This document shows positions 10,901 to 19,900 of a stretch of DNA of 64,000 bases, in pieces. Each line of letters starts with the position of its first letter. Position 1 is the stretch's first letter. Below the pieces are notes generated by a model. The model ran no database searches. It had not been told where the DNA came from and saw nothing but the letters and a program-made list of their open reading frames with translations. Origin of the DNA: Symsagittifera roscoffensis (taxonomy: Eukaryota > Xenacoelomorpha > Acoela > Convolutidae); the NCBI RefSeq assembly GCF_963678635.1, contig NC_087070.1:10328539-10392538 (forward strand), given 5' to 3'. Both the position numbers and the translations under genes were made by a program.

Positions 10901-13900
10901 TTAAAATTGTTTCCATAACAACTACGTGGCTCAGAAGACAAGTCTTTATTTTGCACCTTTATTTCACATATTTTATCCAGCATCCTAATAATGGAAAGAA
11001 TTTTCATCTATCTGGACGATGCGGAACATCCGAAAGCATTTAGAAAAGGTGATAATATTCTCGATCGGATTGCTCGTGAGTTTCAAAAAGAGCATCCGCC
11101 GCAAATCCTGTATGACATAACGGAAGATGAAGAAAATCGCGAGCCGATAGCCACCGAAAATCACACATTGGTTGCTGGAAGATCTTACCTGTGGAAGTTG
11201 GCCGAGGAAAAATGGCAGGACAAAGAGTTGGTGCAAAACGCATTGTTTTGTTCACGTGCTGCTTTCGAAGATAGACCCTTGAATTATCTGAAAGAGAATA
11301 AGAGATTTCACAGTGTAGCTCTTTTGATAGCGGCGAATGTTTACTTTGACAAACAAGCTGCTTCCGTATTTATATCACGTTCAGAAGGAACCGGCAAACA
11401 AAAAAAGACGCTAATTATTGCGTTCAGAGGAACCAAAACTCTTGAAGACGTTAGGGCAGACTTCAAAATTGGGTTCAAGACCGATTTGAATTTCGTTGGG
11501 AAAATTCATGGTGGCTTTTTAGAGCGAATGCAATCTGTTTCTACTGCGAAAATCTTCGAGATTGCCAGCATAAACCAAGTTGATCAGATCTTAACTTGCG
11601 GCAGCTCTCTTGGAGGCGCAGTGTCTTCACTAGTTCATATGAAGATGCTATCAGAACTTGAGAGCGCCGGCGATGATCCTGTAATAGATCCGAAGAACCT
11701 TGTGAACGTGACCTTTGCAGCTCCTATGCTGGGCAATTACGAGTTTGCAAAACACGTTGAGCTGAAACGGTATGCAAGAAACATGTTTCATTTTGCATAC
11801 GTTGGTGACATTGTTCCGATTGTCTTGTCAGTTGGGCATGTTTTTGAGGTTTTAAAGCAAAATGTGCCCTCTGGGGTCATAGGCGTCCCGGGTGGCATTT
11901 CTTCACATCTTCAAAAAGCCATACCTTTGTTCAAGTTTTGTCTAACGGTCGCAGCAAATGTATTGAAAAATCCAGTGGTGAAGAATATACAGGGAGCACT
12001 GGAATCTCTGAAAGCTCCTCCCTCGACTCTGCATAATGAATATACTGAGTTAAACTACGTTCCAATTGGAAAACATTTGCTAATTCAGAAGTTGGACCAG
12101 AGTGTGAGCATTGAACATCTGAAGAATAACCCTAAAATAGTCGAAAGAGTTCTCCAGTCGGCGATTGAGTTCGCTGTCAAACATTCTCTGCATATTCGCA
12201 AATTCCACTCACTTAACAATTATCGAGATCTCATTAAGTCTTATTTAGGTGGGTTCAAGTCGTTCCAAAATACACCGATTTGCATTGAAAAGAAGGACTG
12301 CAGAATTTTCTTAGGAGAAAATGGTCACACCTACCAATTTGAAAGCGTCTGTTTGTTTACCTGCAGAGCTTTTTGCATCAACACTCAGCCTTTGAGCCAA
12401 GAGTGTCGAGACGTCGTGTTTTGCAAGACCTGCTACGAGGATCCGGAAGCCATCGAGCACTTCTTCCATGTAACTTGCTCAGAAGAGTTTCATGTCAATC
12501 AAAAGGCAAATCACGTGACTCAAAAGTTCGAATGGGAAAAGTTCAAGGACAATCCGGACGAATGGGAACGGATCTTCTATGATCCGGATGTAGACAGGCA
12601 AAGACGGCAGTTTTGGCAGGTTGTACGAAGTACTGCCAGTAACGCCGCAGTTCCAGTCAAACAAGTTCTTCAAAGCATAAAGTATAGCAACCGAGCTCTC
12701 ATAGTGGCAACAGAGTTGGCTGAAACCGTTGGAACGAGAGGGCTTCTAAACGTGACTTTGTCCTCAGCTAAGGCAAACGCAATTGGCGCAGCTGTGATGT
12801 TTGGAGCCAATTTAGCTATTGACGTCGTGCAACTTTTCCGCGGTAAGATCACTGCGAAACAGTTTGCGGTAGCCACATTTGAGAACTTCGCTTCAAGTGT
12901 AACTTCCGGAGTTGTGAGTTGGGGATGTTCTGCTGCAGGTGCCTTTGTAGGGAGCTTCTTCGGACCAATTGGAACCGTGGTGGGTTTTTTTGCAGGTGGG
13001 CTAATTGGAGGTATTGCTGGTTACTGGTCTGGTAAAATGGGCGCCAAGAAAATTGCAGAGGAAATGGGATGGTGCAAAATACCAGAGGACGAACAGAAAG
13101 CCGATGTGATTGTGGACGCGCTGTTAATTTTGGAAATTCCTCTTCCGAATGGAAATGTGGCAGAAATAAGAGAGGAGGATGTTATGAAATGCTTCAGGAG
13201 GAAAGCGTTGCGACATCACCCAGACAAGTTGCCGGCAGATGCATCTGAGAAGGAGAAGTCGGAATGCCTGATGGCGTGGGCGTTAATCGACTTCTCAAGA
13301 ACTACACTAGTATCATATAGCAGGGACCCCCAGTCTCTTTCAGGAAAAGTGGTGGAGCTAGTCAACAAAAATTGGAAGCAAAAAAGGGATCAAGTCGATA
13401 TGCAGCTGATGGAGAAAAAAATCAAAGAACTTAGAAAAATGCACAAGGCTGAGCTAGCGGTTAAAAAAGCGTAAGCATGTCAAAATTCACACAAAAGCTG
13501 ACTAACTATCTTTTTCCATTCGAGTTCAAATTGAATCATTTTCTTTGGCATATGCCACATGGTAGAACTGAAGTTGAATAGATACTTTGTGTTCCGACCA
13601 CACATTGTAGAGCTAAGTATTCGTGTGTATCTATTTTCATAAAATCATTTACCACAAGGAAACCTTGTAAATCGCCGAGTGAGTTATCATAATCAAGTCC
13701 TTGCCTTTGATGCTAACGTTGAGCAAAAACGAGCAAAACTTTGGTAGTTGGCGATCATTTTAAGTAAAATTATTTAAATAAATTGAATGTTTTTTTAAAT
13801 CGAAAATTCGAAAACTAACAGCAGTTGAAGTTCGGACTGAAAATTAAAAAGATTCTCCAGTTTTTCTCAATTTTTTGAAAACCTTTTTTTGATTTTTCAA

Positions 13901-16900
13901 ATACGCATAAAAAGTTTTTTTATTGATACCACTTGTGGCCCGTTGCGAGCTTTATTTGAGGTTGTCAAAATTGACTGGGTAAAAATGAGCCTATGAGATA
14001 ATTGCATCCATTCTTTCGATAGTGGTCGGAACAATAATTGCTTAATTATGGAATGAAATATAATTAAATATAAGTGCTTTAATGATAGTATACGAATTAA
14101 GTACATGTTGTTATATTAGCCTAAAAATGTTATTTCTGATATTTTCTGTGATTCCTGATTTTTCCTGTACACAAAATATGGTCGAAAATATAAGGCATCA
14201 TTAACTAGAATTTGTTATAATAACTAACTGGCAAAAAAAGAGATTTTATAATGGTTCAAGTAGACTGATTGAAGCTTACAAACAATCGGCAACTTTGGTA
14301 AATTTTATAATCTTTGCTTGTCGGTTAAATTTATTTAAATTAGATCTTTCCTGTAGCTCTTTCATTAACATCTTTGTTTAATCTCTTTAAAGTATATTAT
14401 ACGTTAATGCTTCGATGTTTTTGGTGTTATGTAGATATTATAGCGTGCTTTTGATACTTTTGTTTGATTAGCATCTGGTGAAGTTGAAAAATAAATTTAG
14501 TTTTGCGATTCTTTTCCCTTTTTGAGTCAGATAACAGGAAAAATCTGGTTCAACCTAAAAAAAGTTTTGCTCCTTAAGTAATACTTGAAGATATTAACGA
14601 TATGCAGATACTACGCTCAACTCGCCAGTGGTTTTACTTCGCCTCGAATTCTTTTTCCTTTTTGGCCTCGAGTTCTTCAGCGTAGAGTCGCTATAGTGTT
14701 TTACCGCTCATTAATCCGACTATTCCGCTCGAAAAAGCTATAAAAAACGGGAAAACTCCGGCTAATTATATTTGCAATAGGGTACTAGAATTTCTTTTTA
14801 GCGGAATTTTGTTCACATCAGTCATCTCCTGGAGGGCTCTGCTGGTGTATAAGTACAACAGGCGTTTATTGAGCCAATTTGTTTTCATGTTTCATAACTT
14901 GTTTAGATTAGGCAAAATATTTTCTGAGCTGGCCAAAAAAAAACACTATTTTGCCAAAATCTTGAAAACCAGCAAATTTTTCAAATTTTTTGATTCCATG
15001 TTTCCAGATGTGATTGTTTGTTTTGTCTGTGTATGTTTCCCACCTTAAACAGATCTCTAAATATTTCAGCTCAAATTGTCCAATTATATCAAAGTTTAGC
15101 TTAAGCACTGCTTAGGTTGTTCAAAAAAGAGTCTGGGCAAAAGATCGTCCTCCACGCCCTGCTCAGCAATCTGCACTTATCAACCTATAACGGATTCCTG
15201 GGAGCACTTAAATCGCTCATCTGTGACGTAACCCGGGGAAAATTTTCGCTCAATTTTGGAATTGCGACATTGAAAGGTTTTAGGATCAAGTAAAGGGATG
15301 TTATTTTCACCTCTGTTGGAGCTATCTGCGTATTGGACCTTAAGAAGACTTACGAATCAAGCAAGGAGCTAGTCCTAGTGCTGCTTATGGTTTACGCCCT
15401 TGGTTATTTACCGGTGTCATAAGTGAAAATCGCTTTTGACTTAGTAATTGAGGATTTATGCAATAAGGTAACCAAATTAGGATCCATCACAAAATGATCT
15501 AGCATAACAAGACAAGCTTACTGCTTCTTTCCAAAAACATTATTCCTAAAATGGGCACTGATTAGCCAAAAGACATACCGTTTTCTTTTAATGCAGCCAT
15601 TTTTTCAACATGTAAATTCCTTGAGAAACTTTTTAAATTTTTTTTTGTATTTTTGTCACTATTGTCGGATCATTCCGTGCTACTTGCACAGTAAGCGGCT
15701 ATCTTTGTTAGGTTTTGTTTTAGTTTTGCCTATTTTGTCTTTAAATTAAACTTGTCTGATAAAATTTCTTAAGACACCTTGCAACCGCCCTCAGAACGCA
15801 TAAACCCAAGGCTACAACTCATATTCGAAAAAGCTATCGCTAGCAATTTAATCCCAGAGGAATTGTCTCAATTACAGGACGTTAGGTTGGGGGTAGGGGT
15901 CGAGACGGCCCTTTGAGTGTTGCGTTCAGCAAAAAATTGATCTTTTATGGCTTATTTGGTTTTGATTACTCGGATGTGATTAGCAAGGTCTTCTAAATTT
16001 GAAATTTTTGCTGCAAAGTTTTTTTGTTAATTTGATTTGAACTCAGGCTTTGTTTTTGCTTTGATTGATTAGCTGCCTTCATTTTCAAACCTTTGATTGT
16101 TTTTTCCTTTGTCAATTTTTTTTGGGATCTAATCTTGTGGCCAATTTTAAAATGAGGTATTTTGATGTTATCTCGGCTGGGATTTTAAGGCAAAGGATTT
16201 TTTTGTCACGTAACCATTACAATCATACTTTTCTATTCAGGCAGAAAAGTTGATGACTCTGAGGCGAGTAGAACTATAGGTTGTTTTCATTTAAAATAAA
16301 ACTTTAAACACAAACTGTGATTAAATTCGAGCAAATAACCATTCAAACTATTGAGATTATCAAAACTGCTCGTATCAGGTTTGAGCCCAATTTGCTTTCA
16401 GTTTTTTGAGGCAATTTGTTCATAATTATTTAAAAATAGATTTTTACAGAAAATAGATTTTTTTTAAAAAGTTTTTTATAAGTGATGTTTTCTGCAACTA
16501 CTAGCAGAATATTTGGATCATTTGGCGAGCTGCACTTTTGCTACGCGTTCATAGAAGACGGGAAATGAAGTGCAGTAGTTATCTTGAATTAGCAATTTTG
16601 GAAACACCCACATTCTAACGAAAAATGTTCCAATTTTAACCTTATCTAATCAATTTAGTTTTCCGTACATAAACTATCTAAATCCAGTATTCTAGCACAA
16701 GAAAATTTTGCAATTAACTATAAGAATGGTTTGACTTTTCTTTGAAGCTCACAAACGTGAGTTTGCCTCATATTGCTTCGAGTGTTGTGTGAACTGAAAA
16801 CTAGAGGTCAACGAGACTGTAAGCGAACCATTAAATCGACGACTCAAATCCATCCTACCTTTTATTCCTGGCTAAAAATAACGTTGATTTTGTAAATTCA

Positions 16901-19900
16901 TAATAAGTGTATTTTTTTTTAAAGACCGGCTTCAATTAAACGTTTCTTTTAAACATTTCATGAAAACTTGGCCAAAAATTCTTTAAAAAAAAAAACAATT
17001 TTTCATTTGCCATAATTACAAATCAAATTAGGTGCGGCTTCAGTGAAACAATTCTGTAAGTCAGAAGTTTTTCTCCCGTCGCTGATGAACGCTGATGAAC
17101 TTCTCAGCGCTTATGAACTTGAGTTCATCAGCGCTGAATTCATCAGACTTATTGGTAGTAATAACAAAACTGATTTTTTTTGCTGACTTACGCAATGGTT
17201 TTTTTCTTTGCGCACTGAACTTGTCTAAAACTGACAATACCTAGACCCGTTTTTCTCAACAAGAATCGTTTTGACTCAAGTTTATTGCGGTGTTTTTTGC
17301 TCAGATCACTTTATAAAAGATATTTTCTACAGATTTGTGATCATACCCGGAATCTTTAATCTTTGTGCTTCCATGCATTATTCAAAATCTACAATTAATA
17401 GAACGCTCGTTTAATACTTTGACTTTGATGCTGAAAAGGAAACACGAATAATTATCCTTCACACTAAATTTTTTCAAAATAAACCTGTAATCTTGGTCAA
17501 ATTATTTCCTTGCTTGATTCAACTTTCAAGCCTTGATATTTGTTATTGACAAACTCAGCTTTATGATTTATCAAAATTTGCTTTATCTAAAACAATTGGA
17601 GACCACAAAAAAAGCAGTCGGAAAACTAGCCTTTTGTCTTGACATACAAGAAGTCTTTTTAACTTTGAAAAAAAAAATTCTTTCAGCTATCAAAGGCTAT
17701 TCTGTTCTGTAAGTTTTTTATTGTTCCGATCATTTGAAAGAAGTGGAGGAGCTCTGCATTCGGGAGTTTTCTTTTTTTCTTTTTTTTCCCGCGCAAAATC
17801 AGGTACGACAAACAATCATCAAAATCGATCGAATTATATATCATATTGAAGCCCTACCAAAGGTGATTTAGAAATTTTCATCTCAGTCTCGAAAAAAAAC
17901 GGTTTTTTGTTCTAATTTCTAGCTAATCAGGTCAGCGTGCAGGTTTACAATAGCTTATTTAGGCTTAGCTTAAGCCGTGAAAACATTTTTACTGGAGTAA
18001 ATTAGTTTTTGGAGTTTTTAGCGCCATTTGGAATTAAACACTTTTAAATTTTAAACAATTTCTTTTTTGTTTTTCCAGTAATTTTTTGTTTTGTTTTTCT
18101 AGTCATTTTTCTGCAAAACTGTTTTCTACCTAGCTTTTTTGACATTTACGGTCGAGTATGCCTTATTTCGATATGTTTGTTCAGTCCTTAACATTTTGTG
18201 CCTTTTGCGCAGTAATCGGCAATTCTTGTTTTGTTTCGAGATTGCTCAGAACAAAATTCAACGCCAAGTGGATGAAAAGCTATTTCAACCAGTGTCGGGC
18301 GAAAAAGGCTTGATTTGAAGTACAAGATGATCCATTCTAATATGTTTAGCAGTTTTTTGATTGACCGAAATATAAGATGACCAATTCGACTCGGAAAATG
18401 CCCAAAATTATCTTAAAATTTTGATGGTATTAAATTTCAGCGAAGTACTTCAAGATTCTGATGGCGATGCACATTCTGGCTCTGGTCTGGCTAGTAGTCG
18501 AAGTGTGCATGTTTGGAGTGGCTCTCTGCTGCAAGAAATGTCGAGTCAATTGTGGTATGTGGGTGGGGCTGATCATAGTAGCAGCAATTGCAAGTAAATT
18601 ATTAAACCTTAATTACTTTTTTTATTCCGATTTATTTTTTTCCTCACAAATTAAAAGCACTGAAAACTTATCGGTCAGATCTGTTTGGAGCTTAAGCCAG
18701 GCTTTTTCAATGATGGACACTTCTCTAGAGAAGATTTCCTTTACCGACTCAAAAAGATGCACAACTGAGACAAGACTGCTCGTATCAGGGCGAAGCCCTG
18801 AATGTTCCGACTGCCTTTTAAGGTTTATGGAGCAGCAGTAATAAAATAAAAAAATTAAATGAAATAAAATAAAATGAAAATTTTTTTTCTTCTAAAATTT
18901 GAAATTTTTTTTTGAAAATCATCCCCCCACACGCCATATAAAGTATAAAAAGATAGATTTCGTTCCTTGTAACAAATCAATTATGGCAAATAGGCTTCGT
19001 TCAACCAATTTGAAACGATTTCTAAGACGGATTAAATCTTCGCTTACGCGTTAGCGCGAAATATATCGCGCGTTAATTGTCCCAAATTGGCCAAAATGCC
19101 AACCTTTAAGCCCTCATAACTTTACGATAAATGATCACAGGTGAAATATCTTTTCAAATTTAAGCTCAGGACAACAATAGCTTTCGAATGATATTAAAAA
19201 ATTCCGTCAAAAATGGCTAGTTAAAAAGTCGAAATTTGTCTGAAGAAAAAAAAAACCCACCCCGAGCACAAATATTCCGTTACTTTCGTATCGAAAGTCG
19301 GAACAATAATTTACTTTTTCCCTTTTATTATGGTACTTGTTTTTGATTATGAACCTACTAATTGGTTGAGCCGTATAAATTTGGTTGACATGCCGAATAA
19401 CCGCCGGCGTTGAGGGGGTCAAATTTTGTATCGAGCAAATGTCCGCCGTAATGATCCAGGTCATCAAAGTACACTTAAATTTTTGCTCGATCAGATTTGA
19501 TGAAAACCAAGGTCGAAACATGAGGCGACCAACATATTTTCTATAAACTTGTTTTTTGTTCTGAAAAATAACAGCTATCAAAAGAAATTATAAATATTGG
19601 TGAAAATTTGGTTTATCTGAACTCAAAATTAAACCACGAAACAGATATCGCTTCATAGAATTCCCCTTCTCCAAAAAAGATTTTCATCAGTAAAGTGAAA
19701 ATGGTGTATCCCAATTAGATCACAAATCTAAAACAATGTTATCATATTTTTTACCAAAAAAAAACAAAGATTTTATAATTAAAAGCCAATAAAAAGGAAA
19801 ATTGAACAAATATCCTCTAGATGTCAATTCGATTAAAAAGTAAAGTCGAATAGTGTCGACCAAAGTCCACCAGCATCGACGTAAGTGATTAAAAAGCCGC

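Noticed and set aside
18461-18841. 126-codon ORF as a complete gene (also 46412-46792)
   Set aside because: Only the first ~45 codons are exon 3. The rest is intron and Helitron-like sequence read past a good donor site.
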